A model generated the notes under the pieces. It saw nothing but the letters and a program-made list of their open reading frames with translations. It was not told the DNA's origin and ran no database searches. From Nocardia brasiliensis ATCC 700358 (GTDB lineage: Bacteria > Actinomycetota > Actinomycetes > Mycobacteriales > Mycobacteriaceae): DNA of 64,000 nt. The position numbers and the translations under genes are program-made. The first letter of the stretch is position 1, and each line of letters begins with the position of its first letter. The stretch spans positions 124,001 through 188,000 of the forward strand of contig NC_018681.1 of NCBI RefSeq assembly GCF_000250675.2. Reading direction: 5' to 3'. This document shows, one piece after another, positions 1 through 7,940 of the stretch.

Positions 1-605
1 ACTTCACCTACGCGGGGCTGCCGGTGCGCACGCCCAAGCGCTACATCCGGTTCATGGCCAAGAAAGAGGTCTTCGACGACAAGATCTCCGGCCCGATCAT
101 GCGCGCGCTCAAGCACATTCCGGTCGACCGGGGTGCGGGGGCCGACTCCTACAAAGCCGCGGTGGAGTACCTGCGCCGTGGTGAACTCGTCGGGGTCTAT
201 CCCGAGGCGACCATCAGCCGCAGCTTCGAGATCAAGGAGTTCAAATCCGGTGCCGCGCGCATGGCGCTGGAGGCGGACGTGCCGATCATCCCCATCGTCA
301 TCTGGGGCGCGCAGCGCGTGTGGACCAAGGGCTTCCCGAAGCGTCTGGGTCGCACCAACACCCCGATCTCCATCGCGGTCGGCGCACCCATCGCGCCGTT
401 CGAGCCCGCCGCCGAACTCACCGCGAAGCTGCGTGCGACCATGCAGGAAATGCTGCTCGACCTGCAAAAGGACTACGTGCACGAACAGGGCGCGTACTGG
501 GTCCCGGCCCGCCTCGGCGGTAGCGCTCCTACCCTGGAAGAGGCCGACGCGCTCGACGCCGCCGAGGCCGCGGAAAAGGCCGCACGCAAGAAGTCGGCCT
601 CGTAG
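1..605 (+). CDS. Lysophospholipid acyltransferase (PlsC family), 5' end outside window
   Basis: The reading frame is open from the first bases of the window, so the N-terminus lies upstream. By comparison with the next gene, the missing part carries the catalytic NHxxxxD box. What remains has the second PlsC hallmark, a YPEATISRS block that binds the glycerol phosphate, and an IPIVIWG strand, ending in an Ala/Glu/Lys-rich tail. Family members acylate the sn-2 position of lysophosphatidate at the inner membrane leaflet. The downstream acyltransferase begins 16 bp later and is a clear paralogue, so the two are likely co-transcribed. In M. tuberculosis the equivalent position holds tandem acyltransferases (Rv3814c-Rv3816c). 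The acyl acceptor cannot be read from sequence. Confidence 0.85.
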   Translation, partial: FTYAGLPVRTPKRYIRFMAKKEVFDDKISGPIMRALKHIPVDRGAGADSYKAAVEYLRRGELVGVYPEATISRSFEIKEFKSGAARMALEADVPIIPIVIWGAQRVWTKGFPKRLGRTNTPISIAVGAPIAPFEPAAELTAKLRATMQEMLLDLQKDYVHEQGAYWVPARLGGSAPTLEEADALDAAEAAEKAARKKSAS

Positions 606-621
606 CAGCGGAGAGTTTCGG

Positions 622-1365
622 ATGGCGCGGGAACCGGTTTACGACCTACTCACCGGCCTGGTCCGCACCATATTCCTGGTGCAGGGCCTGCGGATCGATA
701 TCGCCGGACAGGAACGCATCCCGCGGACCGGCGGCGCAGTACTCGCCGTGAACCACACCGCGTACCTGGACTTCATGGAGGTGGGACTGGTCGGCCGCAA
801 GTCCGGCCGCAACGTCCGATACATGATGAAGGCCGAGCTGGAACACGGCATCGTCGGCTTTCTGATGAAGCACTGCAAGGCCATCGGCGTGGACCGCACC
901 GCGGGCGCCGAATCCTACGGCCGCGCGGTGCAGGCGCTGCGCGACGGCGAACTGGTCGTGGTCTATCCCGAGGCCACCATCAGCCGCAGCTTCGAGTTGA
1001 AGGAATTCAAGTCCGGGGCCGCGCGCATGGCGATCGAGGCGGACGTGCCGATCGTCCCGGTGGTGATCTGGGGCGCACACCGCGTGTGGACCAAGGACAT
1101 CCCGAAAAAGCTGGGCCGCCACAACTTTCCGATCAACATCCGGGTCGGCACGCCCATCCCCGCCACCGAACCCGCCGAAACCCTCACCGCCACCCTGCGC
1201 ACCGCCATGTCCACCCTGCTCGGCCAGGCCCAGCAGGACTATCCGATGGAGCCCGGCGCCCGCTGGGTCCCCGCCCGCCTGGGCGGCACCGCCCCCACCC
1301 TCGACGAGGCCGCCGTCCTGGAACAGGAAGAACTCGCCCGCCGCCGCGCCGCCCGCGACCACTAG
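622..1365 (+). CDS. Lysophospholipid acyltransferase (PlsC family)
   Basis: A 247-residue protein starting at the ATG preceded by a GGAGAG ribosome site; a longer frame upstream overlaps the previous gene and is not used. The NHTAYLD catalytic box lies near residue 45 and the YPEATISRS substrate block near residue 115, as in 1-acyl-glycerol-3-phosphate acyltransferases. It is closely similar to the preceding partial gene over the shared region, so the pair arose by tandem duplication. The role is probably phospholipid or glycolipid acylation at the membrane. Substrate is inferred only from family. The C-terminus ends in a charged Glu/Arg tail like its neighbour. Confidence 0.88.
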   Translation: MAREPVYDLLTGLVRTIFLVQGLRIDIAGQERIPRTGGAVLAVNHTAYLDFMEVGLVGRKSGRNVRYMMKAELEHGIVGFLMKHCKAIGVDRTAGAESYGRAVQALRDGELVVVYPEATISRSFELKEFKSGAARMAIEADVPIVPVVIWGAHRVWTKDIPKKLGRHNFPINIRVGTPIPATEPAETLTATLRTAMSTLLGQAQQDYPMEPGARWVPARLGGTAPTLDEAAVLEQEELARRRAARDH

Positions 1366-1601
1366 CCCCACAGGGGTTGTCGCCAGCTCGCACAGCGAAT
1401 TGCCAGAGGGCACACGGGTCATCGGCGTCCTCCATGCGATGTAGGGGTTGGCGTCGGGTAACGGCGACGTCCGAATTCTGGCCGCCGATAAGCAAATGAA
1501 CTCGGTGGTTACAACGCGTGTTCCCATCCGGAAGCGTCCGCAGTTCCGAATGCGTAGTGCAGCTGTGAGCTATCAGAATCGACTCACGAAGGAGCACGAA
1601 C

Positions 1602-2051
1602 ATGACTCACTGGAACCACAGGGTTCGCTTCGTTCCATTGCTCGTCGGTGCGTTGTTGTCCGGTGTGCTGGTCGTTACTCCGGCTGCGGCGGACCCGGAG
1701 GAGGTCAATCCGAAACGGCTGCCCGGCTGCTTGGAAGAGGTCAACTCCATACCCGAGAGCGAGGGGGTCCTGAGGGAGAAGTTGCTCCTGCGATGCCTGA
1801 GCGAGGGCTGCCTGCATCAGGTCACGGGGGATGGCGACAACGTCTCCAAATTCCTCAAATGCACGGACGATGCGGTCGACCAGGTCGACACGAGCGAGCA
1901 GTCTCGTGCCGCCTATAAAGCGGCATTTCAGAAGGCTCGACCCTGCCTTGAACCCCTGCTCTCGGATATCGAGGTTCAGGTCAGCGGAGACCGAGAGGCA
2001 GAGCTGGGACCCAAGGCGGCGTATTGCCTGAGCGAGGCCGTACACGGTTAG
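1602..2051 (+). CDS. Small secreted six-cysteine protein, unknown function
   Basis: A 149-residue protein with a clear signal peptide (basic MTHWNHRVR start, hydrophobic stretch, then a TPAAADPEE cleavage region). The mature part has six cysteines, enough for three disulfides, in an acidic helical-looking sequence. An AAGGAG site lies 6 nt before the ATG, which supports the start. I do not recognise a family. It stands alone between the acyltransferases and the copper operon. A TATCAG-like -10 hexamer sits about 30 bp upstream, but the promoter is not certain. It could be a secreted stress or host-interaction protein; nothing visible decides. Confidence 0.7.
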   Translation: MTHWNHRVRFVPLLVGALLSGVLVVTPAAADPEEVNPKRLPGCLEEVNSIPESEGVLREKLLLRCLSEGCLHQVTGDGDNVSKFLKCTDDAVDQVDTSEQSRAAYKAAFQKARPCLEPLLSDIEVQVSGDREAELGPKAAYCLSEAVHG

Positions 2052-2266
2052 ATCCCCGGTTCGAAGCTGGGCGGCGGCGGACGCTTCGGCGTTTCTCGAC
2101 CCCGCGTCGGCCGCGCGCGTGCCCATCACCTAGTGCGACTCGGTCCTGTGAGTCGGCTGGCAGGTGGACGGGAAGTTGCCGAGAGTTCGACTGAGAGCGT
2201 TGTGGAGAGCCGTTGCGCGACAGTACTTTTCGGGTACCGGACATCGCTCTACGGAAGGTCGACCTC

Positions 2267-2368
2267 ATGATTCTGCTCTCGCTGCTGGCCGCGACGGGAA
2301 GTGCCGCCGCGGCATGGGCCACCGGAAGTGCCGCGATGGTGTTGGGAAACAGCGGCATTCTGCAGTAG
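2267..2368 (+). CDS. Possible 33-residue hydrophobic peptide
   Basis: A short frame starting at an ATG 8 nt after a GGAAGG ribosome-binding sequence encodes an almost entirely hydrophobic Ala/Leu/Gly peptide (MILLSLLAATGS start, GNSGILQ end), long enough for one membrane span. It is followed 16 bp later by a strong hairpin. There is no homology I recognise and no duplication to support it, so coding is uncertain. It would be a small membrane peptide if real. Confidence 0.3.
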   Translation: MILLSLLAATGSAAAAWATGSAAMVLGNSGILQ

Positions 2369-2384
2369 ACCCCGGAAACACCGA

Positions 2385-2411
2385 ACGGGACGGCACGTTC
2401 TGCCGCCCCGT
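2385..2411. terminator. Hairpin between the 33-residue frame and copA
   Basis: Inverted repeat of 10-nt arms (ACGGGACGGC with GCCGCCCCGT, one mismatch) around a 7-nt loop. It lies 8 bp beyond the copA stop codon, so it can end the leftward copper operon and any rightward transcript arriving from the small frame. Confidence 0.6.
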
Positions 2412-2418
2412 CCGGGTA

Positions 2419-4662
2419 TCACGCTGCGGTGGAACGGAATCCGCGCAGCCGCAGGCTGTTGCTGACGACGAAGACCGACGAGAACGCCATCGCCGCACCG
2501 GCCAGCATCGGGTTCAGCAGCCCGGCCATGGCCAGCGGGATCGCGGCCACGTTATAGGCGAAGGCCCAGAACAGGTTGCCCTTGATGGTGCCCAGGGTCC
2601 TACGGGACAACCGGATCGCATCGGCGGCGGCACGCAGGTCGCCCCGGACGAGGGTCAGGTCGCTCGCCTCGATGGCGACATCGGTGCCGGTGCCCATGGC
2701 CAGGCCCAGATCGGCCTGCGCCAGCGCCGCGGCGTCGTTCACGCCGTCACCGACCATCGCGACGACCTTGCCTTCGGCCTGCAACCGCTTGACGGTGTCC
2801 ACCTTGTCCTGCGGCAGCACCTCCGCGATCACCTCGCCGATCCCGACCTGGGCGGCGATCGCCGCGGCGGCCGCCTTGTTGTCGCCGGTCAGCATGATCG
2901 GGGTCAGGCCGAGCGCACGCAGTTGCGAAATCGCCTCGGCCGAGGTCGGTTTCACGGCGTCGGCGACGACCAGCACGCCGCGTGCCTTTCCGTCCCAGCC
3001 CACCGCGACCGCGGTCTTACCGTCTGTCTCGGCAGCCTGCATGGCCCGTTCCAGATCGGCACCCAACTGCTGGGACCAGTCCGCGAGCAGCCGGGCTCGT
3101 CCGACGAGCATCGCGTGCCCGTCGACCACGCCCTGCACGCCGAGCCCTTCGATGTTCTCGAAGCCCTCGACCGCGGCCAGTTCGCCACGTTCCTTGGCGC
3201 CCTTGGCGATCGCCTGCGCGATCGGGTGCTCGGACGAATCCTCCAGCGCCCCGGCGAGTGCGAGCACCTCGTCGGCGTCCTCGCCGTCGGCGGCGACCAC
3301 GTCGAGCAGGGTCATCCGGCCGGTGGTGACGGTTCCGGTCTTGTCCAGCACGATGGTGTCCACGCGCTTGGTCGATTCCAGCACCTCGGGGCCCTTGATC
3401 AGGATGCCGAGCTGCGCGCCGCGACCGGTACCCACCAGCAACGCGGTCGGCGTGGCCAGGCCGAGCGCGCACGGGCACGCGATGATCAGCACCGCGACCG
3501 CCGCGGTGAAGGCCGCCGCGACGGAACCGCCGGTGCCGAGCCAGAACCCGAGCGTCGCGACCGCCAGCGCCAGCACGATCGGCACGAAGATCCCGGAGAT
3601 CCGGTCGGCCAGTCGTTGCGCCTGCGCCTTGCCGGTCTGCGCGTCTTCGACCAGCTTCGCCATCTGCGCCAGCTGGGTGTCCGAGCCGATCCGGGTGGCG
3701 CGCACCACGATTCGCCCGCCGACGTTCACCGTCGCGCCGACCACGGTGTCCTCGGGGCCCACCTCGACCGGCACCGATTCGCCGGTCAGCATCGAGGCGT
3801 CGACCGCCGAGGAGCCCTCCAGCACCACGCCGTCGGTGGCGATCTTCTCACCGGGCCGGACCACGAACCGATCGCCGACGACCAACTGCTCCACCGGGAT
3901 TCGCTGCTCCGCACCGTCGCGCAACACCGAGACCTCTTTGGCGCCGAGTTCGAGCAGCGCGCGCAGCGCGGCGCCGGCCTGTCGCTTGGAACGGGCCTCG
4001 AAGTAGCGCCCGGCCAGGATGAAGGTGGTGACGCCCGCGGCGGCTTCCAGGTAGATGCTGCCCGAACCGTCCATCCGCGAGATGGTGAACTCGAACGGGT
4101 GCGTCATGCCCGCCGTCCCGGCGGTGCCCCAGAACAGCGCGTACAGCGACCAGCCGAAGGCGGCGAGGGTGCCCATCGATACCAGCGTGTCCATGGTCGC
4201 CGTGCCGTGGCGCAAATTGGCCCACGCCGCCCGGTGGAACGGCAGCGCACCCCACACCACGACGGGTGCGGCCAGCGTGAGCGAGAGCCACTGCCAGTTG
4301 GTGAACTGCAAGGCGGGGATCATCGCCATCGCGATTACCGGCACGGTGAGCACCAGCGAGACCAGCAGCCTGGTGCGCAACGCGGCGGTCGGATCTGCTG
4401 CCACGGCAGCGGTTTCCGCAGGGGCGGGGGTGGGCAGGGTCGCGCTGTACCCGGCCTGCTCGACCGTGGCGATCAGCTCGGCGGGCGAGACGTCACCGGT
4501 GACGTCGACCCGCGCCTTCTCGGTCGCATAGTTCACCGTCGCCGTGACACCGTCGAGCTTGTTCAGCTTCTTCTCGATGCGGTTGGCGCAGGATGCGCAG
4601 GTCATGCCGCCGATCACCAGTTCGACCTGCCCGGTTCCGGGTGGTTGCGTCGCGGTGGTCAT
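2419..4662 (-). CDS. copA: Copper-exporting P1B-type ATPase
   Basis: A 747-residue heavy-metal P-type ATPase. In order: one N-terminal HMA metal-binding domain with GMTCASC (Cys22 and Cys25), membrane helices, the TGES actuator motif, the transmembrane CPC metal site (Cys396-Pro-Cys398), the phosphorylated DKTGT aspartate (Asp440), the SEHP motif of P1B pumps and the GDGVND hinge. CPC with this layout is typical of Cu(I) exporters (PIB-1). I chose the ATG with a GGAG site 9 nt upstream over a start 8 codons earlier. It is the last gene of a leftward operon behind a copper-type operator and a secreted His-rich protein. It probably pumps Cu(I) out of the cytosol. Ag(I) is an alternative substrate. 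Confidence 0.93.
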   Translation of the reverse strand: MTTATQPPGTGQVELVIGGMTCASCANRIEKKLNKLDGVTATVNYATEKARVDVTGDVSPAELIATVEQAGYSATLPTPAPAETAAVAADPTAALRTRLLVSLVLTVPVIAMAMIPALQFTNWQWLSLTLAAPVVVWGALPFHRAAWANLRHGTATMDTLVSMGTLAAFGWSLYALFWGTAGTAGMTHPFEFTISRMDGSGSIYLEAAAGVTTFILAGRYFEARSKRQAGAALRALLELGAKEVSVLRDGAEQRIPVEQLVVGDRFVVRPGEKIATDGVVLEGSSAVDASMLTGESVPVEVGPEDTVVGATVNVGGRIVVRATRIGSDTQLAQMAKLVEDAQTGKAQAQRLADRISGIFVPIVLALAVATLGFWLGTGGSVAAAFTAAVAVLIIACPCALGLATPTALLVGTGRGAQLGILIKGPEVLESTKRVDTIVLDKTGTVTTGRMTLLDVVAADGEDADEVLALAGALEDSSEHPIAQAIAKGAKERGELAAVEGFENIEGLGVQGVVDGHAMLVGRARLLADWSQQLGADLERAMQAAETDGKTAVAVGWDGKARGVLVVADAVKPTSAEAISQLRALGLTPIMLTGDNKAAAAAIAAQVGIGEVIAEVLPQDKVDTVKRLQAEGKVVAMVGDGVNDAAALAQADLGLAMGTGTDVAIEASDLTLVRGDLRAAADAIRLSRRTLGTIKGNLFWAFAYNVAAIPLAMAGLLNPMLAGAAMAFSSVFVVSNSLRLRGFRSTAA

Positions 4663-4703
4663 TGTGTGCTCCATTCTCTGCGGCACAGTGGTGGATCGGC
4701 GGG

Positions 4704-5615
4704 TCAGTGGCCGTGGCCGGCGGTGGCGTGGGTGCCGTGGCCGTCGGTCGCGGGTGCGGCGTCCGGCGCGACGGTCAGCGTGAACTCCGCGGTGCGGACC
4801 ACGCCCTCGTGCTGGAAGTCCAGGAACAGCCGGTAGTCGCCCGCGGTCGGTGCGGTCACGTAGAACGTGATACCCGGTCCGGCCGGGGTGACGCCGTCGC
4901 CGGGTGCGCCGTCCGGATGTACGTGCAGGTAGCCGAGGTCGGTGCTGCGCAGCGCGACCAGGTGACCGTAGGCGCCGAGATAGGGCTGCAGGTCTGTGAC
5001 GGGCTTACCGTCTTTGCGGACCGTCAGCGTGACCTTCGAGGCCTGGCCGGGTGCGACCGTACCGTCGAGGGTGACGGCGTAACCGTCGACCGTGCTGGTG
5101 GGCGCGGGTGCGGGCAGCGGCTGCGGGTCGTAGGCGCCCGCGACGCGCAGGTCGGTGCCGAGGGTCAGGTTCGCGCCGCCCGCCGGGGTGAAGTCGGCGA
5201 AAACCCGGTAGTCGCCGGCGCGTGCCAGATTCAGCGGGACGCTCCAGGTGCCGTCCGTGCCGAGCACCGGGTGCACGTGCTGGAAGCCGGCCAGGTCGCG
5301 GCGGACCACGATCAGGTGCAGATCCTTGTCGTGTGCGCGGGTGTAGCGGGTGAGCAGCGTGCCGTCCTGGTTCAGGATGCGGAATCGCAGCGGAACCGAT
5401 TGCGCCGCAGTGGTGATCGGGGTGTCGAGCCGCAGCGTGTATCCGCTTTCGGTGCTCATCATTCCTCCAGGTGCTTGGTCGGCGGGGGCGGGCCCGGCCT
5501 CGTGTTTCGAATCAGCGGCGCCGTCGGGGCCGAGCGCCGCGCCGGTCGCGAGTGCGATCCCGAAGACGGCGGCCAGGCCCAAGGCGAAGCCGGCGAACTT
5601 GGTGGACGTTTTCAT
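4704..5615 (-). CDS. Secreted His-rich protein of the copper operon
   Basis: A 303-residue protein with an N-terminal signal or anchor segment ([14 protein letters not shown]) and a C-terminal tail rich in His and Gly ([12 protein letters not shown]). The body contains two similar beta-sandwich-like halves, each with an HVHP motif (GFQHVHP and GYLHVHP), suggesting an internal duplication. Histidines in these motifs and the tail are plausible Cu(I)/Cu(II) ligands. GGAG lies 7 nt before the ATG. It is 41 bp upstream of copA in the same operon, so an extracytoplasmic copper-binding or hand-off role is likely. This is inference from context; the fold resembles YtkA/FixH-type domains only loosely. 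Confidence 0.7.
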   Translation of the reverse strand: MKTSTKFAGFALGLAAVFGIALATGAALGPDGAADSKHEAGPAPADQAPGGMMSTESGYTLRLDTPITTAAQSVPLRFRILNQDGTLLTRYTRAHDKDLHLIVVRRDLAGFQHVHPVLGTDGTWSVPLNLARAGDYRVFADFTPAGGANLTLGTDLRVAGAYDPQPLPAPAPTSTVDGYAVTLDGTVAPGQASKVTLTVRKDGKPVTDLQPYLGAYGHLVALRSTDLGYLHVHPDGAPGDGVTPAGPGITFYVTAPTAGDYRLFLDFQHEGVVRTAEFTLTVAPDAAPATDGHGTHATAGHGH

Positions 5616-5633
5616 CGGATGCTCCGTTTTTGG

Positions 5634-5690
5634 TCAGGCGGTGCGGCAGTGGCGACGGCAACTCGGTCCGGGAATGGTCACGGTGCTCAT
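5634..5690 (-). CDS. 18-residue Cys/His leader peptide of the copper operon
   Basis: First frame after the copper promoter: MSTVTIPGPSCRRHCRTA, stop TGA. An unusually strong ribosome site (AGGAGGAG) lies about 5 nt before the ATG, better than that of the following gene. The stop is 18 bp before the next start. The CRRHC motif could bind a copper ion. Short Cys-containing upstream peptides that couple copper to translation of downstream genes are known in other bacteria (for example the Bordetella CruR system). Here the function is inferred only from position, ribosome site and composition. Confidence 0.45.
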   Translation of the reverse strand: MSTVTIPGPSCRRHCRTA

Positions 5691-5728
5691 CGGTCTCCTC
5701 CTGCGCCAGCGGCTCGCTCTCGTTGATT

Positions 5729-5756
5729 ACCATACCCCCCTAGGGTACTAAGTCAA
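5729..5756 (-). promoter_or_regulatory. Copper operon promoter with RicR/CsoR-type operator
   Basis: On the minus strand a TTGACT -35 box (5751-5756) and a TATGGT -10 box (5729-5734) are 16 bp apart. The palindrome TACCC-n5-GGGTA (5733-5747) fills the spacer and touches the -10. This arrangement matches the boxes bound by CsoR-family copper repressors such as mycobacterial RicR, which leave DNA when they bind Cu(I). No csoR/ricR gene is in this window, so the repressor would act from elsewhere. Confidence 0.75.
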
Positions 5757-5802
5757 GCCCGCGACGGCGGATCTCCCGAATGCCCCACGTCACACAACGA
5801 GA

Positions 5803-5834
5803 AAGACCGCCGCGCAGCGCTGCGCGGCGGTCTT
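5803..5834. terminator. Perfect 32-nt palindromic hairpin
   Basis: AAGACCGCCGCGCAGC is followed directly by its reverse complement, so the whole 32 nt is self-complementary. It ends with TCTT on the plus strand and, by symmetry, on the minus strand. It lies between the divergent copper promoter and the 3' end of the hydroxylase gene, and is a good terminator for the leftward regulator-hydroxylase transcript. Confidence 0.7.
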
Positions 5835-5840
5835 GTCCGG

Positions 5841-5897
5841 CGAGGGGGAACTGGTGGCGGGACCTACTCGGCCGACGCCGCCACCAGTTCCCCCTCG
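5841..5897. terminator. Second hairpin, 20-bp perfect stem, 17-nt loop
   Basis: Arms 5841-5860 and 5878-5897 are perfectly complementary (CGAGGGGGAACTGGTGGCGG and its complement). The structure begins 4 bp after the hydroxylase stop codon and is followed 6 bp later by the palindrome at 5803-5834, making a double terminator. There is no T-run next to this stem. Confidence 0.55.
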
Positions 5898-5901
5898 GCG
5901 A

Positions 5902-6636
5902 CTAGGTGGCGTGGAGGTTGCGGGCGGTGGGGGAGGTTTCGGTGGTCGCGGGGTCGGGGTGGGTGCCGAAGAGGCGATCCGCGGTGCCGGAGGTGGTCAC
6001 GGTGAACCAGTAGTGCTCGTTCTTGTAGTGGTGGTGCCGATGATTACGCCAAACCGCCCGGTAGAGCGCGCCTTTCGGCTTGTAGTCGGTGTGGATCAGG
6101 TAGTGGGTCCACTCGTAGCCGAGTCCGAGCACCGTGATCGTCAACAGGAAGGACAGGCCGAGCCCGAGGCGCGGAAACGCGAACAGCGCCAACGCGATCA
6201 GGACGACCACCAGCACCGAGAGGGTCTTGGTCGGGATGAAGATCAGCGGAATATCGCGCGGATCCACATGATGCTCGCGGTGTTTGCGCGCCAGCTCGCT
6301 GTCGATCGCGATCGGGCCGAGCTGCCGTGGCCGCCAATGCAACACGGTGACGTGCACAATCCATTCGAAGGCCGGGAACACCGCGAGCATCACCGCGGGC
6401 ACCATGGCGTCGGTCACCTGCCAGTCGCCGACCAGGATACGGCCGATCAGCGCCGCGACCAGCGTGCCGCCGATGAGCCACGGCGACGGATGGCGGAGGA
6501 ACTCGCGTGCCGCCGCCCCGAGCGTGAGCCCCCGGCGCAACGACCGTTCGTCCTTGCGCACTCGCTCACGCGCACTCGCCTCGACCGGATCGCGTCCGGC
6601 TGCTGAATCCTGTTTCCCAGCTGCGGGTTTCGTCAT
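5902..6636 (-). CDS. Fatty acid hydroxylase-family (sterol desaturase-like) membrane protein
   Basis: A 244-residue integral membrane protein with the eight-histidine di-iron signature of the family: an EWIVHVTVLH region, KHREHH, HYLIH and NHRHHHYKNEHYWF. Hydrophobic segments near residues 50-95 and 145-175 place the His clusters at one membrane face. Family members hydroxylate or desaturate lipids using O2 and a di-iron centre. GAGGAAG precedes the ATG. It lies 23 bp downstream of a GntR regulator in the same direction, so the pair is likely one operon and the regulator may sense the enzyme's substrate or product. The lipid substrate is unknown; a mycolate, carotenoid or membrane fatty acid are all possible. 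Confidence 0.8.
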   Translation of the reverse strand: MTKPAAGKQDSAAGRDPVEASARERVRKDERSLRRGLTLGAAAREFLRHPSPWLIGGTLVAALIGRILVGDWQVTDAMVPAVMLAVFPAFEWIVHVTVLHWRPRQLGPIAIDSELARKHREHHVDPRDIPLIFIPTKTLSVLVVVLIALALFAFPRLGLGLSFLLTITVLGLGYEWTHYLIHTDYKPKGALYRAVWRNHRHHHYKNEHYWFTVTTSGTADRLFGTHPDPATTETSPTARNLHAT

Positions 6637-6659
6637 GGTACTTCCTCGATGAAGCGTGA

Positions 6660-7892
6660 TCAGTGGCCGCCGAGGACCTCGATCAGAGCGGTGGTCGCCG
6701 GCTCGAGCAGCGCCCGAGCGGTCTCGGCGGCCTCTTGCGGCCGGCCCGCCACAATGGCGGCGGCCAGTTCGCGGTACGCCCCGACATTGCCCACCTCGGC
6801 GGACATGATCGGAGCCAGCGCCACGAGCGCCGGTTCATAAGCGGCCCGCAACATGTTGAACATCAACCGGAACACAATGGAATCCGCCGCATCCACCACG
6901 TGATCCCAAAAATCCAACGCCAACCGCTGCCGCACCACCGGATCCCCCTCCGCCGCAAGCGCTTCCACGCTCGCGAGCAGCGCGTCGAAGATGGCGGGGC
7001 CGGTGTCCGCGGTGGTGGCGGTTCCACCGGAGGGTCTCGCACTCGATGCAGCTGCGCCGGAGGTAGTCGTGCCGGAGGTGGTCGTGCCGGAGGTGGTTGC
7101 GCCGGAGGTGGTCGTGCCGGAGGTGGTTGCGCCGGAGGTGGTTGCGCCGGAGGTGGTTGCGCCGGAGGTGGTTGCGCCGAAATCGTTCGTGCCCGAGGTG
7201 GTTGCGCCGGAAACGGCTGTGCCAGAGGCGGTTTTGTCGGGGGTGGTTGTGTCCGAGGGGGTGGTGCCGAAAGTGGTCGTGCCTGAGGCGGATCTGTCCG
7301 AGGTGGTCGCGCCAGGGGTGGTTGCGCCCGGGGTGGTGGTGGAGGAGGCGGTTGTGCCCGAGGGAGGTGTTGTCTCGGCGCTCTCCGTGTGCGAGGTGTC
7401 GCCCTTGTCTGTCGCGCTCGATGTTGAGGTGGGGGTGGTGCGACCCGACCGGTCGGCTGAGGGAGTGGTGGTAGCTGTGCCGTCGGCGTATGGGGCGGCG
7501 TCGGGTTCGGTGTGGGCGCGGGGGGAGCGGGCGGCGGCGAGTTCGGCGACTTTGGGGCCGTTGTGCAGGCGCGCCTCCAGGATGCTGCGCGCTACGGCGG
7601 GATCCAGTTCGCCGGCCTGCACCAGCAGCCGGGGTAGTACCTCGAGCCCGGCGCCGCGCCGATAGTCCAGCACGGTCGTCGCATCCCCTTGCCGCACCGA
7701 AACCAGCCCCGCCGCCGCCAGCCGCTGCAACGCCTCCCGCACCGCAGGCCGCGACACCCCCAGCGCCTCGGCCAACTGCCGCTCACTCGGCAGCGTCGCC
7801 CCCGGCGCCAACTCCCCACTCAGCACATCCGCCACGATCTGCTCGAAGACATCCCCCGACACCGACCGCTTGACCACAGGTTGCAACGCCAT
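6660..7892 (-). CDS. FadR-type GntR regulator with a Thr/Ser/Gly repeat inside its effector domain
   Basis: A 410-residue protein. Residues about 1-75 are a GntR winged helix (LPSERQLAEALGVSRPAVRE). An FCD effector domain begins (RSILEARLHNGPKVAELAAAR) but is interrupted after about residue 125 by roughly 175 residues of Thr, Ser, Gly and Ala, much of it TTSGA pentads. The FCD helices then resume (LALDFWDHVVDAADS through to the C-terminus). FadR regulators are usually 220-250 residues, so the insertion accounts for the excess. Flanking domains are in one frame, so this is an insertion, not a fusion artefact. I chose the ATG at 7892; a TTG 12 codons earlier is possible. It probably regulates itself and the hydroxylase. 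Confidence 0.8.
   Translation of the reverse strand: MALQPVVKRSVSGDVFEQIVADVLSGELAPGATLPSERQLAEALGVSRPAVREALQRLAAAGLVSVRQGDATTVLDYRRGAGLEVLPRLLVQAGELDPAVARSILEARLHNGPKVAELAAARSPRAHTEPDAAPYADGTATTTPSADRSGRTTPTSTSSATDKGDTSHTESAETTPPSGTTASSTTTPGATTPGATTSDRSASGTTTFGTTPSDTTTPDKTASGTAVSGATTSGTNDFGATTSGATTSGATTSGATTSGTTTSGATTSGTTTSGTTTSGAAASSARPSGGTATTADTGPAIFDALLASVEALAAEGDPVVRQRLALDFWDHVVDAADSIVFRLMFNMLRAAYEPALVALAPIMSAEVGNVGAYRELAAAIVAGRPQEAAETARALLEPATTALIEVLGGH
7056..7355. repeat. About twenty 15-bp tandem units
   Basis: Consecutive 15-bp units of the type GCCGGAGGTGGTTGC run through the regulator gene. Units between about 7071 and 7160 are near identical; those toward 7355 are more degenerate. 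On the minus strand they encode TTSGA-type pentads. The sharp core with decayed flanks suggests recent slippage-driven expansion. Confidence 0.85.
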
Positions 7893-7929
7893 AGCCCCAC
7901 TCTGCACCGGCAAAGGTAAGGAGGTCAAG

Positions 7930-7940
7930 TGGTCAGACCA
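7930..7940. promoter_or_regulatory. GntR/FadR-type operator
   Basis: The palindrome TGGTCAGACCA fits the FadR-subfamily consensus TNGTNNNACNA exactly. It lies 38 bp upstream of the GntR regulator start, where bound protein would block that gene's promoter. Autoregulation is inferred from position. Confidence 0.6.

Noticed and set aside
2164..4836. 890-residue rightward frame opposite copA
   Set aside because: Gly/Arg/His-rich shadow of a high-GC gene; copA on the other strand has every P-type ATPase motif.
7056..7355. Regular repeats considered as a CRISPR-like array
   Set aside because: Units are 15 bp with no spacers and lie in frame within a protein gene.
6991..7665. Rightward frame of repeated VAPEV units
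   Set aside because: It is the repeat tract of the GntR gene read on the other strand; it has no flanking domain, whereas the leftward frame joins two parts of one FCD domain.
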